Assembly (NCBI RefSeq): GCF_009389585.1
Contig: NZ_VIYG01000003.1
Location: 186,001-250,000 of the forward strand
Source: Oceanobacillus sp. CFH 90083
GTDB lineage: Bacteria; Bacillota; Bacilli; Bacillales; Amphibacillaceae
Length of the DNA: 64,000 nucleotides
Direction: 5' to 3'
Shown here: piece after piece, positions 35,741-44,594 of the stretch
How the letters are laid out: each line of letters opens with the position of its first letter
How positions within the stretch are numbered: position 1 is the first letter of the stretch
Notes under the pieces: generated by a model
What the model saw: the letters and a program-made list of their open reading frames with translations, nothing else
What the model was told of the DNA's origin: nothing
Database searches by the model: none
Made by a program: the position numbers and the translations under genes

Positions 35741-37426
35741 TTATTTCTTTAGATAATAAACAATAGATTCATACGGCCGCAGTGAAACCGTATCTGAAGC
35801 TAAAGATGGAGAATCTGCGTAATTAGACAATAGAATCCCGCTGTCCATAAATGCATGATGAATCGATTCAGGTAAATCCAGCTCTGCTTCTTTTGCGTAA
35901 AAATTGTTTACTACTAATAGTCTTGTATCTTCATTTTCTCTTATATACGCAAAAATTGCAAAGTCTTCCGGCATAATTAATTGATATGTTCCGTCTGTAA
36001 TAACTTGATGCTCTTTTCTAAGCTGGATCAGCTTCTGATAATGATGAAAAATAGACGTTTTATCAGCGAGCGCAGCTTCTGCATTGATTTTCTGGTAATT
36101 ATCAGGGAGACCAATCCAAGGGGTTCCTTCCGTAAATCCGGCATTGGCTGTGTTATTCCATTGCATCGGTGTCCGTGAATTATCCCGGGATTTTTCCTGG
36201 AGAATTTCAATAATTTCCTGATCAGACAGACCTTCAGCTTTTTTTATTTTGTACATATTGAGTGATTCTACATCCCGATATTGAGAAATATCATCAAAGC
36301 CGGGGTTTGTCATGCCTATTTCTTCTCCCTGGTAAATATAAGGCGTTCCCTGCATCATATGAATCGTTGTTGCCAGCATTTTTGCGGATTGCTTATGATA
36401 GGTTGTATCATCTCCGAAGCGGGATACAATCCGTGGCTGATCATGATTACACCAGAATAACGCATTCCAGCCGCCGCCTTCCTGCATGCCTGTTTGCCAA
36501 TCAGATAACAGCTGCTTAAGATAGAGAAAATCGAATGGTGCTTTGGTCCATTTTTCACCATTAGGATAGTCCACCTTTAAATGATGAAAATTAAACGTCA
36601 TATCCAGCTCTTCCCGCTCCGGATTCGAATACTTGATACAATCCTCCATAGAAGTGGAGGACATTTCCCCGACAGTGATGGTTTCACGTCCTTTAAATAC
36701 TTTTTGATTCATTTCATGGAGAAATTCATGTATTCGTGGTCCATCTGTATAAAATTTCCGTCCATCTCCTGGTGGGATACTGCCGTCATCATTTGGAAAG
36801 CGCTGATCTTTGGAAATCAGATTGATGACATCCAAACGAAAACCATCTACGCCTTTATCCATCCAAAAGTGCATCATTTGATAAACATCGTTACGAACTT
36901 CTTCATTTTCCCAATTAAGGTCAGCCTGGGTAACATCAAAGAGATGCAAATAATAAGAGCCGGTTGTTTCGTCGTATTCCCAAGCGTTACCGCCAAATTT
37001 TGATTGCCAGTTTGTCGGTGGAGTGCCTGGCTCTCCATCTTTCCAGATATAATAGTTTCGATAAGGGTTATTTTTGGATTTCTTAGCTTCCTGGAACCAT
37101 CTATGCTCGGTAGATGTGTGGTTTACCACAATGTCCATGATTACTTTTAAGCCAAGCTGGTGTGCTTTTTTCAGCATTGCTTCGAAGTCTTCCATCGTTC
37201 CATATTCCGGTTGAATGGCATAGTAATCCGCAATATCATAGCCATTATCCTTTTGTGGAGAAACGTAAATAGGGGTGAGCCAAATGACGTCGGCTCCCAG
37301 TTCTTTTATATAATCCAGTTTTTCTGTAATTCCATTAATATCTCCCATGCCATTTCCCGTCGTATCCTGAAAGCTTTTTGGATAAATTTGATAAACCACA
37401 GATTTTTGCCACCATTTTTCTTGCAT
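35741..37426 (-). CDS. treA: Trehalose-6-phosphate hydrolase (GH13)
   Basis: 561-aa phospho-alpha-(1,1)-glucosidase that splits trehalose-6-phosphate to glucose and glucose-6-phosphate. GH13 regions are clear: IMDIVVNHTS, the nucleophile Asp in GFRLDVINL, the acid/base Glu in VGEMSST and NHDQPR. Length is standard. ATG 37426 has TTAGGAGG upstream at 6-base spacing. It follows treP on the same strand. Confidence 0.95.
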   Translation of the reverse strand: MQEKWWQKSVVYQIYPKSFQDTTGNGMGDINGITEKLDYIKELGADVIWLTPIYVSPQKDNGYDIADYYAIQPEYGTMEDFEAMLKKAHQLGLKVIMDIVVNHTSTEHRWFQEAKKSKNNPYRNYYIWKDGEPGTPPTNWQSKFGGNAWEYDETTGSYYLHLFDVTQADLNWENEEVRNDVYQMMHFWMDKGVDGFRLDVINLISKDQRFPNDDGSIPPGDGRKFYTDGPRIHEFLHEMNQKVFKGRETITVGEMSSTSMEDCIKYSNPEREELDMTFNFHHLKVDYPNGEKWTKAPFDFLYLKQLLSDWQTGMQEGGGWNALFWCNHDQPRIVSRFGDDTTYHKQSAKMLATTIHMMQGTPYIYQGEEIGMTNPGFDDISQYRDVESLNMYKIKKAEGLSDQEIIEILQEKSRDNSRTPMQWNNTANAGFTEGTPWIGLPDNYQKINAEAALADKTSIFHHYQKLIQLRKEHQVITDGTYQLIMPEDFAIFAYIRENEDTRLLVVNNFYAKEAELDLPESIHHAFMDSGILLSNYADSPSLASDTVSLRPYESIVYYLKK

Positions 37427-37479
37427 AGTCAACCTCCTAAATGTTACTGCGTTTCCCTTATTTTTAATATGAATTAGAT

Positions 37480-37510
37480 GAAAAAGGAGGGAATAACCCC
37501 CTCCTTATTT
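37480..37510 (-). terminator. Hairpin between treP and treA
   Basis: AAGGAGGG and CCCTCCTT arms between the treP stop and the treA leader, followed on the minus strand by a T-run. It may reduce read-through from treP into treA-treR. Confidence 0.5.
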
Positions 37511-38944
37511 TTATTTACCTAAGCGTTTATACGCATCTACACCCATTTTTGTTTTGGATAGAACGATGGTTAAAATGAATGGGATGACGATAGCTGCCAC
37601 CATAGCTACAGCAAACATCAGCATATGTGCCACTTGAATAGACAGGATTCCCGGTATTCCGCCAACGCCAATCGAGTTTGCCATAACACCGGAGCCGACA
37701 GAAATAACTGCTGCAACCGAGGATCCAGCCATCCCGGCAATGAATGGGAATAGATAACGCAGGTTGATCCCGAATAATGCGGGTTCGGTGACTCCTAAAT
37801 AACAGGAAATCGCTGCTGGAACAGATACCTGCTGCTCCTTCTTATCCTTGCGATTCAGATAAATCATTGCGACAACGGCAGAGCCTTGTGCGATATTTGA
37901 TAAAGCAATCATTGGCCAGAGATTTGTTCCGTGAAATTCACTCATTAATTGCAGGTCGATTGCATTTGTCATATGGTGCAAGCCTGTAATAACAAGCGGT
38001 GCGTAGGCAAATCCAAATAATGCAGCAAACAGCCAGCCAAAGGCAGAGGTTAATCCATCATAAACAACAGTTGAAATCCATGAACCAATTGTCCAGCCGA
38101 TTGGACCTAGCACAACATGAGCAATGATAACTGCCGGCAGTAATGCAAAGAACGGTACAAAAATCATGGATACGACTTGTGGAATAATTTTACGAAGCCA
38201 TATTTCTAAATAAGCTAATACAAAACCTGCTAAAATAGCCGGAATAACCTGCGCTTGGTAACCAATCATTTCAATTTGGAAAATACCGAAGTCCCAGACA
38301 GGTATTTCGGTTGCTTCTGCGACACCATAAGCATTTAAAAGCTGTGGCGATACGAGTGTAAGACCTAAAATAATTCCGAGTACTTGCGTTGTTCCCATCT
38401 TCCTGGAGATAGACCAGGTAATAGCAACAGGGAGAAAATGAAAGATCGCTTCAGCAATTAACCAGAGAAAATCATATAATCCTGTCCAAAATTGTGAGGA
38501 TTCCACCAAGGTCATCGTTCCATTTTCCAGCATTTCAATTTCACCAATCACATTTCGGAAACCTAAAATCAGCCCCCCGACAACAAGTGCTGGAATAATT
38601 GGCGTAAAAATATCTGCCAAATGGGATACTAAGCGCTGTAAGAAATTCATATTTTGTTTTGCTGCTTCCTTGGCATCTTCCTTAGAAGTATCCCCAACAC
38701 CAGCAATACGCGTAAATTCATTATAAAAGGAAGCGACTTCATTTCCGATAATAACCTGGAATTGTCCAGCCTGTGTGAAGGTTCCTTTTACAAGATCAAT
38801 ATCTTCTATGGCATTAACATCTGCTTTTTCCGGGTCATTTAAAACAAATCGCATTCTGGTAGCACAGTGTGTAACGACAGAGATGTTTTCACTTCCACCG
38901 ACTTTTTCTAATAATTCTTTTGATGGAGCCGTATATTTACTCAA
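37511..38944 (-). CDS. treP: PTS trehalose-specific EIIBC component
   Basis: 477-aa membrane permease that imports trehalose as its 6-phosphate. The N-terminal EIIB domain carries the phosphorylated Cys in VVTHCATRMRF. The EIIC domain has about 10 helices and the GLHH motif (VITGLHHMTN) plus TEPALFGINLRY. The protein ends without an EIIA domain. The TTG start follows AAAAGGAGG by 8 bases. Confidence 0.95.
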   Translation of the reverse strand: MSKYTAPSKELLEKVGGSENISVVTHCATRMRFVLNDPEKADVNAIEDIDLVKGTFTQAGQFQVIIGNEVASFYNEFTRIAGVGDTSKEDAKEAAKQNMNFLQRLVSHLADIFTPIIPALVVGGLILGFRNVIGEIEMLENGTMTLVESSQFWTGLYDFLWLIAEAIFHFLPVAITWSISRKMGTTQVLGIILGLTLVSPQLLNAYGVAEATEIPVWDFGIFQIEMIGYQAQVIPAILAGFVLAYLEIWLRKIIPQVVSMIFVPFFALLPAVIIAHVVLGPIGWTIGSWISTVVYDGLTSAFGWLFAALFGFAYAPLVITGLHHMTNAIDLQLMSEFHGTNLWPMIALSNIAQGSAVVAMIYLNRKDKKEQQVSVPAAISCYLGVTEPALFGINLRYLFPFIAGMAGSSVAAVISVGSGVMANSIGVGGIPGILSIQVAHMLMFAVAMVAAIVIPFILTIVLSKTKMGVDAYKRLGK

Positions 38945-38965
38945 TGTCTTTCCTCCTTTTTATAT

Positions 38966-39021
38966 CTTGTATATACAAGTGTTAACGTTTTCAGTTTAAC
39001 TTGTATATACAGGTTTGTCAA
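38966..39021 (-). promoter_or_regulatory. tre promoter with two TreR operators flanking a cre site
   Basis: On the minus strand TTGACA (39016-39021), a 17-bp spacer and TAAACT (38993-38998) form the promoter. CTTGTATATACAAG (38966-38979) is a perfect palindrome; CTTGTATATACAGG (39000-39013) is nearly the same, 34 bp away. They match the known TreR operator core TTGTATATACAA. Between them, 38980-38993 read on the minus strand is TGAAAACGTTAACA, an exact cre match. Confidence 0.88.
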
Positions 39022-39206
39022 TAAAAATTTGAAAGATATTTTGAAGGTGAGTGGTTATAATGGTGTGAATCTTGTATATTGGAAATGAGATGGTATGGAA
39101 GATGGGCAAAGAAAGAGAATGAAATTGGAACGGAGCTGAAATGATTATGCCATATAATGGTCCTGTGAGTATTCAAAGTTGATCCGACTGGGAGGCGGGA
39201 TGAAAT

Positions 39207-39740
39207 ATGCGTATGGAAGAAGAATATCTAAAAATCGTACAGAAAAGGTTTCAAAGTGTCAAAGAGCTTGGCGATAAAACTATCAATCAATTAGCTGATA
39301 AACATATTCATTGGTGTTTGAATGAAGCATCTAACAGTATCGCTGTGATTATAAAGCATTTAAGCGGTAATATGATATCCAGATGGACAGATTTTTTAAC
39401 ATCAGATGGTGAGAAGCCGGCCAGAAATCGGGATCTGGAATTTGAGGATACGATAGGCTCTATCCAGGAATTAAGAGAAGTCTGGGAAGAAGGCTGGAGT
39501 GTGCTCTTTCAAGCATTACATGAATTGGAAGGAGAAGACCTTCTAAAGAATATTTTGATTCGGAGTGAAGGTCATCTGGTAATAGATGCGATTGAAAGGC
39601 AATTGGCGCATTACGCTTATCATATTGGACAGATTGTCTATATCGGTAAACAGATCAAAGGGGAGGATTGGGAAACACTTAGTATTCCTAAAGGAAAATC
39701 AGCAGCATATTTAGAGCAGATGGAGAGAAAATATAGATGA
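39207..39740 (+). CDS. DinB-superfamily protein (DUF1572)
   Basis: 177-aa four-helix-bundle protein. The three metal-binding His of the DinB/YfiT fold are likely in IIKHLSGNM and AHYAYHIGQIV. GGAGGC lies 10 bases before ATG 39207. Members act as thiol-dependent enzymes or have no known role. Single gene. Confidence 0.82.
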   Translation: MRMEEEYLKIVQKRFQSVKELGDKTINQLADKHIHWCLNEASNSIAVIIKHLSGNMISRWTDFLTSDGEKPARNRDLEFEDTIGSIQELREVWEEGWSVLFQALHELEGEDLLKNILIRSEGHLVIDAIERQLAHYAYHIGQIVYIGKQIKGEDWETLSIPKGKSAAYLEQMERKYR

Positions 39741-39818
39741 GAAAGCTTCATCATTAGACAGTTTCATATATAATGTAAGTCTAGCTGCGAAAAATATACC
39801 ATCAGGAGGAAAGTCAAT

Positions 39819-40190
39819 ATGGAAGTATTTGCACCGTTTTTAGAAAAAATAGATGACCCAGAGCATCATGATAGAGCAGAAGAGGTACTGGAGTGGGTAG
39901 CTGAACAATTCCCGCACCTTGGAACAAAAATAGCATGGAATCAGCCAATGTTTACGGATCATGATACATTTATAATAGGATTTAGTGTGTCCAAGAAACA
40001 TTTAGCTGTTGCACCAGAGCAGGCAGGGATTATCCGTTTTTCCGATGAAATTGTTAAAGCTGGATACGATCATACGAAGGAAATTATACGTATTCCATGG
40101 GATGCTCCAGTTGATTACAACCTGTTGAAACAACTTATAGCATATAATATAGCAGATAAAGTAGATTGTACTACTTTTTGGAGAAAATGA
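39819..40190 (+). CDS. YdhG/DUF1801-family protein (putative iron chaperone)
   Basis: 123-aa small protein matching the YdhG family: IAWNQPMFTDHDTFIIGFSVSKKHLAVAPE is the conserved core (WNQP, F..H). B. subtilis Fra (YdhG) is a frataxin-like iron donor for Fe-S and haem assembly; equivalence here is by similarity only. AGGAGG precedes the ATG. It ends at a terminator. Confidence 0.8.
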   Translation: MEVFAPFLEKIDDPEHHDRAEEVLEWVAEQFPHLGTKIAWNQPMFTDHDTFIIGFSVSKKHLAVAPEQAGIIRFSDEIVKAGYDHTKEIIRIPWDAPVDYNLLKQLIAYNIADKVDCTTFWRK

Positions 40191-40232
40191 AAAAATCTCT
40201 TGGCAGGAGGATACCTGCTCAGAGATTTTTTC
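40190..40232. terminator. Terminator after the YdhG-like gene
   Basis: AAAAAATCTCT / AGAGATTTTTT with an inner GCAGG/CCTGC stem; long T-run. Confidence 0.85.
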
Positions 40233-40320
40233 CGCTTGGCTATATATTTTGTTATCTGCGGGATGTAAATACCTGCAAAACCAATTGCTTGGTTTGGTGT
40301 TCCCAAAACACATCGTTCCT

Positions 40321-41069
40321 TTAGTTCTGCTCTTTATTCGCAATAAAAGTAATTAAAGAAGAATCGTCTCCTCTGCCATAACCAACTTCATAATCAATGT
40401 TGCTGAATCCAATATTTTTTAATAACAGCTCTAATTCCTGCAGTCTATACCAGTACAGGACAAAATGAGAGATTTCAGTTTTCTCTACAGCCCCTTTACG
40501 CAAAAGCTCATATTTATGAATATAGGAAACTTTTTGCTTCAGCCAATCTATTTCTTTACTTGTGTTTGTGAATAATATTCCGGAATCTTCTGTCAGGGGA
40601 TAATTGCTTATAGCTATATCACCAGCATGAAAGTCCGTTGGCAGCAAGGTGTCAAAAATAAATTGTCCGCCTTCTTCCAGGTGATTATATAAAGTTTGAA
40701 GAAAAGTATTGATTTGATTTCTTGGAAGCAGGCAGAAACTGCCGGTTGGCATAATAATTGTATGATATTTCTTGTCTAAATCAAGCTGTGTCAGGTCTTG
40801 TCTGAATAAATTGGTATTTACCTGATGATTGCGCATATTGACTTTGCATTGTTCCAGCATGTCAGAGGAGATATCTACGCCGTCAATAGCAATTCCTTCT
40901 TTTAAAAATGGAATCAGCATTCTACCGGTGCCGACACCGGCTTCCAGTATGGAGCCATGACGATTTTTCAGCTTTTTATAATAATACGCAATGTCACCAC
41001 CCAAGAGTATCCAACCGGCTTCGTAATTTCGTATAATTTTGTACTTAATTCTCCATATTCTTTGAACAA
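40321..41069 (-). pseudogene. Class I SAM-dependent methyltransferase with a one-base frameshift
   Basis: From TTG 41069 (RBS AGAGGGATAG) the frame encodes MFKEYGELSTKLYEITKPVG, a usual start for this family. Near 41005 one T appears missing (TACTCTTGGG); adding it joins the start to GGDIAYYYKKL and motif I LEAGVGTGRMLIPF. The rest runs to 40321 with D in VDISSDML. As read, only a 227-aa product from an internal TTG without a ribosome binding site would be made. A recent mutation or a sequencing error are both possible. Confidence 0.8.
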
Positions 41070-41200
41070 GTCTATCCCTCTATTCTATATAATATTCAAA
41101 TCTGACAGTACACTATTTGTGAAGAGGTTGTGAATGATATATTTCCATTCTATACTAAAGTGAGAGAATAATCTAAAAATTAAAGGGGAGGTGGAATAAT

Positions 41201-41314
41201 TTGCGGATATCAGTATGGAAGCTTCAACGTCCTTCATTAGGGATGATGCCGATGTCAGTGATTAGGAAAGAATACTTACTAATGGAAGATGGCGTTTGTC
41301 TCCTTACTCTTTAA
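41201..41314 (+). CDS. Small ORF with strong RBS (37 aa)
   Basis: TTG 41201 follows AAAGGGGAGGTGG. The peptide (MRISVWKLQRPSLGMM...) is not recognised. A second strong site, AGGGAGGTGAT, lies just after its stop, before a TTG frame that ends after six codons. The stretch 41100-41520 otherwise shows no gene and looks decayed. Confidence 0.25.
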   Translation: MRISVWKLQRPSLGMMPMSVIRKEYLLMEDGVCLLTL

Positions 41315-41577
41315 CTATAGGGAGGTGATTTATTTTGAAAACAGAAAGCAGGTGATACGTTACGGGGAAAAGTAAAGAATATACATATTATTCACAATGC
41401 AGGAAGCGGGAAAGCTTATCTGGTAAAGATATTATCTGATATGATCTCTATCTCGGCAGATGAACCGGATAACATATTTAGAAATACGAGCTTAAGAAGG
41501 AATTAAATCAGTTTTTAGGAAATATAAAGGAAAAAATGTTATACTAGCTATAGTTTTTCTTCTAAGGAGGAATCGAA

Positions 41578-41640
41578 ATGAAAGCATTCTTTGACAATGC
41601 TTGCTCTAGACCGAGTATCTTTTTGGTCAAAGAGGTCTAG
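41578..41640 (+). CDS. Leader peptide of the FusB-type gene (20 aa)
   Basis: ATG 41578 preceded by AAGGAGGAATCGA. The 20-codon frame starts MKAFFDNACS and ends at TAG 41638-41640. It lies 86 bp upstream of the FusB-type gene and overlaps the first of three competing hairpins, the layout of an antibiotic-responsive leader peptide. Confidence 0.6.
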   Translation: MKAFFDNACSRPSIFLVKEV

Positions 41641-41705
41641 TAAAAGCGAATAAAAATAAATAATGAATGATCTCTTTAGGCCATTAAATTTGATTAAAAA
41701 GCCTA
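41606..41705 (+). promoter_or_regulatory. Attenuator: three mutually exclusive hairpins
   Basis: Stem 1: CTAGACC (41606-41612) with GGTCTAG (41634-41640), 7 bp. Stem 2: 41625-41637 with 41669-41682, 13 pairs with one bulge. Stem 3: TAGGC (41677-41681) with GCCTA (41701-41705). Stem 2 shares bases with both others. No T-run follows, so control would be at translation. The FusB ribosome binding site GGAGTG lies a few bases beyond stem 3. Ribosome stalling on the leader would open stem 1 and favour stem 2. Confidence 0.55.
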
Positions 41706-41725
41706 TCATAATGGAGTGATTTCAA

Positions 41726-42376
41726 ATGGAAAAACAACCAATTCAACCGTTCTTAACAGTAGCAAATTATCGTTTCATCGAGCAGCAGCTGGATAAAATT
41801 TTACAAGCATTAGCAACTACAAAGGATCAGAATGTGATTCATGCCGTACGTGGACTTGTAAGAAGTGATGTGATAGATTCCTTTTCATGGTCTGATGAAG
41901 AGGCGAAATTAGTTGATCCACTTATTGATATACAAGACAAGGCAGAGGGAGAAGCCTTTTTAGAACAGCTGGAAGCTTATATTATTCCTTTTCGTGCAGT
42001 AGAGGCAGGTAAATTGAAGAGCTTATTTAAAAAAGAAAAGAAATTAAAGCTCCCTAATCTGGAGAATATCGATTTCCGGCAGATTTCTTATTTAGCCTGG
42101 GATGATCCAGGGAAGCTGCGAAGATATATGGTTATTGAAGAAAATGGAAAAAATAAAGCACTAAAGGGGACTTTTACACATCCCGCCATCAAAGGCATTT
42201 GCACACTTTGTAACTGTCATTCAGATGTGGTTCGTTTTACTACCACTGTAAAAGGTGAAGCTTCAGGAACATTTGCCAATCACTATAATTATATCTGTGC
42301 AGACAGTCAACAGTGCAATCAGCATATAACAGATATGGAGAAAGTAAGAGCGTTCTTTGAGAGAGTCACTAAGTAA
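41726..42376 (+). CDS. FusB/FusC-family EF-G-binding protein
   Basis: 216-aa protein that matches the FusB plan. The N-terminal helical domain contains YIIPFRAVEAGKLKSLFKKEKKLKLP. The C-terminal zinc finger has four Cys: KGICTLCN and YICADSQQCNQHITD. FusB-type proteins bind elongation factor G and free it from fusidic-acid-stalled ribosomes. GGAGTG precedes the ATG. A chromosomal homologue may give intrinsic low-level fusidic acid tolerance or help EF-G release in general. The upstream leader suggests drug-inducible synthesis. Confidence 0.9.
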   Translation: MEKQPIQPFLTVANYRFIEQQLDKILQALATTKDQNVIHAVRGLVRSDVIDSFSWSDEEAKLVDPLIDIQDKAEGEAFLEQLEAYIIPFRAVEAGKLKSLFKKEKKLKLPNLENIDFRQISYLAWDDPGKLRRYMVIEENGKNKALKGTFTHPAIKGICTLCNCHSDVVRFTTTVKGEASGTFANHYNYICADSQQCNQHITDMEKVRAFFERVTK

Positions 42377-42617
42377 ACACAATACAGTTTATCAAGAGGT
42401 TTGATAGAATTTAAATAGAGGGAATGCTTCACTTGATGCTAAATAGTTCTATTTGATTTGTTGAGTATATGTGACCGAGCTTAATTCCTTTTTGTATGAG
42501 ATAAGGGTATCTTTATTGCAGTAATTGTGATAGAGATACCTGTTATGTCATTTTAAGTGTTAAATAATCCAGGGATTTTTAAAAGTTATTTTATTTATAA
42601 AAAATAGTGTATCATGA

Positions 42618-42765
42618 TGATGAATAGAGCATACAATAAAAACGTCCGGCGGTGGCTCACCGAACGTCAGTGCAGTAGCCCTTCAAGGGGCAGCATCACA
42701 AAGAGTTTTTGATAACCACACCTTCATTGCTTGCTAGGCTTGAGAAGAGTGGTTATTTATTTTGA
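42618..42765 (+). ncRNA. Candidate small structured RNA with convergent terminators
   Basis: A plus-strand promoter-like -10 (TG-N-TATCAT near 42611) precedes about 140 nt with three hairpins. The hairpins are CGGTG/CACCG near 42662, GCCC/GGGC near 42678 and GATAACCAC/GTGGTTAT ending in TTTATTTTG near 42757. Read on the minus strand, ACGTTCGG/CCGGACGT followed by TTTTTATT ends transcription at about 42648. Two terminators facing each other across about 100 bp resemble type I toxin-antitoxin loci, but no toxin frame was found. Confidence 0.35.
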
Positions 42766-42815
42766 TGAAAGTGCTGAGCAGCAGTATTTATGTAATATCC
42801 AAAGGAAGGAAAGTT

Positions 42816-43346
42816 TTACTGATCTTCTCTCTCATCATGCGCTCCCATGCTAAATCTCATATCAAATAATAATTCAATCAACGATCTATGATAAGGAATA
42901 AATAAACCTTCTGAAATCATATGGATGATATCTTCCTTTGACGCCCACTTTACTTGCCTCACTTCTTCGGTCGGCAATGAAAGGTTTGCGATATCTATAT
43001 CCGCTTCAATCAGATAATAATCATCAAATCCATTTTCAAAGTTAATTGTTAGAGCAGGGCGCTTGTCCTGGAGTTGAAGTGTATAGTCTATTTCTTCTTT
43101 TATTTCTCTTTCCGCAGCTTGCCAGCTGGTCTCACCTGCTATGGCACTGCCTCCGGTACTGACATCCCACATACCCGGCCAGCCTTTCTTATCTGTCTGC
43201 CGCTGTTGAATCAGCATCTCTCCCAATGGATTAAATAGACATACGTGAATGACTAAGTGATAAGCACCCTGTTCAAATGTATCCCCGCGCTGCATTTGCC
43301 TGCCTGTCAGATTTCGTTCCTTATCGTAAATATCCCATATCTCCAT
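42816..43346 (-). CDS. Nudix hydrolase (isopentenyl-diphosphate-isomerase-like)
   Basis: 176-aa Nudix protein with the full box GGSAIAGETSWQAAEREIKEEI. The N-terminal part (IWDIYDKERNLTGRQMQRGD) and QQRQTDKKGWPGMWDVSTGG resemble the IDI-like/YfcD group. RBS GGAAGGAGTGG. Substrate unknown. Single gene. Confidence 0.87.
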   Translation of the reverse strand: MEIWDIYDKERNLTGRQMQRGDTFEQGAYHLVIHVCLFNPLGEMLIQQRQTDKKGWPGMWDVSTGGSAIAGETSWQAAEREIKEEIDYTLQLQDKRPALTINFENGFDDYYLIEADIDIANLSLPTEEVRQVKWASKEDIIHMISEGLFIPYHRSLIELLFDMRFSMGAHDEREDQ

Positions 43347-43531
43347 ATTTCCACTCCTTCCTACCTATTCTGTCTGTTTGACTAATGTATGAGCAGAAAT
43401 AGAATCTGCTATTCTTTTAATAGACTTTAAAAAAAGCCTGCTGCACTTGTTTTTTTAGAATAACATAAAAAACACAATATAAATTATCGCAATCTCTAAA
43501 GGGGGAAGATATACGAAATGATAGAAAAAAA

Positions 43532-43559
43532 CCTCTGTATTTTGGAATAAATACAGAGG
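43532..43559 (-). terminator. Terminator after the GNAT gene
   Basis: CCTCTGTATTT / AAATACAGAGG, perfect 11-bp stem with a 6-base loop and T-run on the minus strand. Confidence 0.85.
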
Positions 43560-43570
43560 GAGAAACAGGC

Positions 43571-44101
43571 TTAATCATTCTTCAATAGTGAATACATATG
43601 AATATCTACAAAATTTCCCTTCACCTTTTCGTACTGCCGCAGCGTTCCTTCAAAAGTAAATCTTAGTTTTTGCAGGACTTTCACCGAATTTATATTTGCA
43701 GGCTCTACTTTTGCTTCGATCCGGTTGATTCCTAAATTGATAAAAGCCTCATCAATTAATGCCTGAACGGACTCAGGAGCGTACCCATTTCCCCAATGGG
43801 CTTTCGCAATATCATAGCCAATCTCAACCCGGGCATTTTCTGCGTTGATAGCATTAAAGCCGCAGGAGCCGATAATCTCCTTTGAATGCAAATCAAACAC
43901 ACTGTACCGGATAGCCTGCTTTGTTTCCGCTAATTCATTAAGCAGGTCAATCATTTCCACTGCCTGTGATTCGCTTGTGAAAGCAGAGATATTCATGAAT
44001 GCTGCAACAGCCGGATCTGACCAAATGTTAAATAATGCAGCGGCGTCAGATGTCTGTATTTTTCGTAAGACTAATCTTTTTGTAAATAATTCTTCTTTCA
44101 A
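43571..44101 (-). CDS. GNAT N-acetyltransferase (RimJ/RimL type)
   Basis: 176-aa acetyltransferase transferring acetyl from acetyl-CoA. The CoA loop reads IAKAHWGNGYAPESVQALIDEA, with the RimJ/L signature RLVLRKIQTSDAAALF at the N-terminus and RIEAKVEPANINSVKVLQKLRF. TTG 44101 follows GGAGG at 8 bases. Substrate may be a ribosomal protein, amino acid or drug; not resolvable. It lies 88 bp downstream of blaI in the same direction. Confidence 0.87.
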   Translation of the reverse strand: MKEELFTKRLVLRKIQTSDAAALFNIWSDPAVAAFMNISAFTSESQAVEMIDLLNELAETKQAIRYSVFDLHSKEIIGSCGFNAINAENARVEIGYDIAKAHWGNGYAPESVQALIDEAFINLGINRIEAKVEPANINSVKVLQKLRFTFEGTLRQYEKVKGNFVDIHMYSLLKND

Positions 44102-44189
44102 TACTCTTTCCTCCAATATTTTTAGAAATCTGTCTGGAAAGTATTGTTATCTGCGCATTATTCAGTCCCTTCATTATTCTCTGTGCAGG

Positions 44190-44576
44190 TTATTTTTTCT
44201 TTTTTGGTTTTTCATCTAAAATTGATTTTAATTCCTCAATATCCTCCTCGGATAAAGAATCTTCCTCCATAAACTGGACCAGCATCGATTTTACCGTACC
44301 GCCATAAATTCGTTTAATGAAAGATTCTGCTTCTGCACGCTGGCATTGATCCTGGGAATAAAGCGGATAAAATGTATAGATCCGCTGCTCTTTATTTACA
44401 CCAGCAACGCCTTTTTGCACTAATCGGTCTAAAAGTGTGCGCACGGTTTTGGCTTTCCAATCTTTTTGTCCCTGCAGAGAGGTAATCACGTCATTTGCTG
44501 TTTGTGGTGATTTTTTCCACAACACGTTCATGACTTCCCATTCTGCTTCAGAAATGCTGGGTACTTTTTCTGTCAT
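44190..44576 (-). CDS. blaI: BlaI/MecI-family repressor
   Basis: 128-aa winged-helix repressor of beta-lactam resistance genes. The DNA-binding part starts with ISEAEWEVMNVLWKK and includes AKTVRTLLDRLVQKG; the C-terminal helices dimerise. The BlaR1-linked cleavage site in this family (Asn-Phe) is not obvious here. RBS GGGGTGAT. It is 18 bp downstream of blaR1, in one operon with it, and should bind the four dyads at 46448-46581. Confidence 0.92.
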   Translation of the reverse strand: MTEKVPSISEAEWEVMNVLWKKSPQTANDVITSLQGQKDWKAKTVRTLLDRLVQKGVAGVNKEQRIYTFYPLYSQDQCQRAEAESFIKRIYGGTVKSMLVQFMEEDSLSEEDIEELKSILDEKPKKKK

Positions 44577-44594
44577 ATATAATCACCCCGGTTT

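Noticed and set aside
41335-41520. A second small gene after the strong RBS at about 41320
   Set aside because: The TTG frame stops after six codons and the following frames have repeated stops; at best gene debris.
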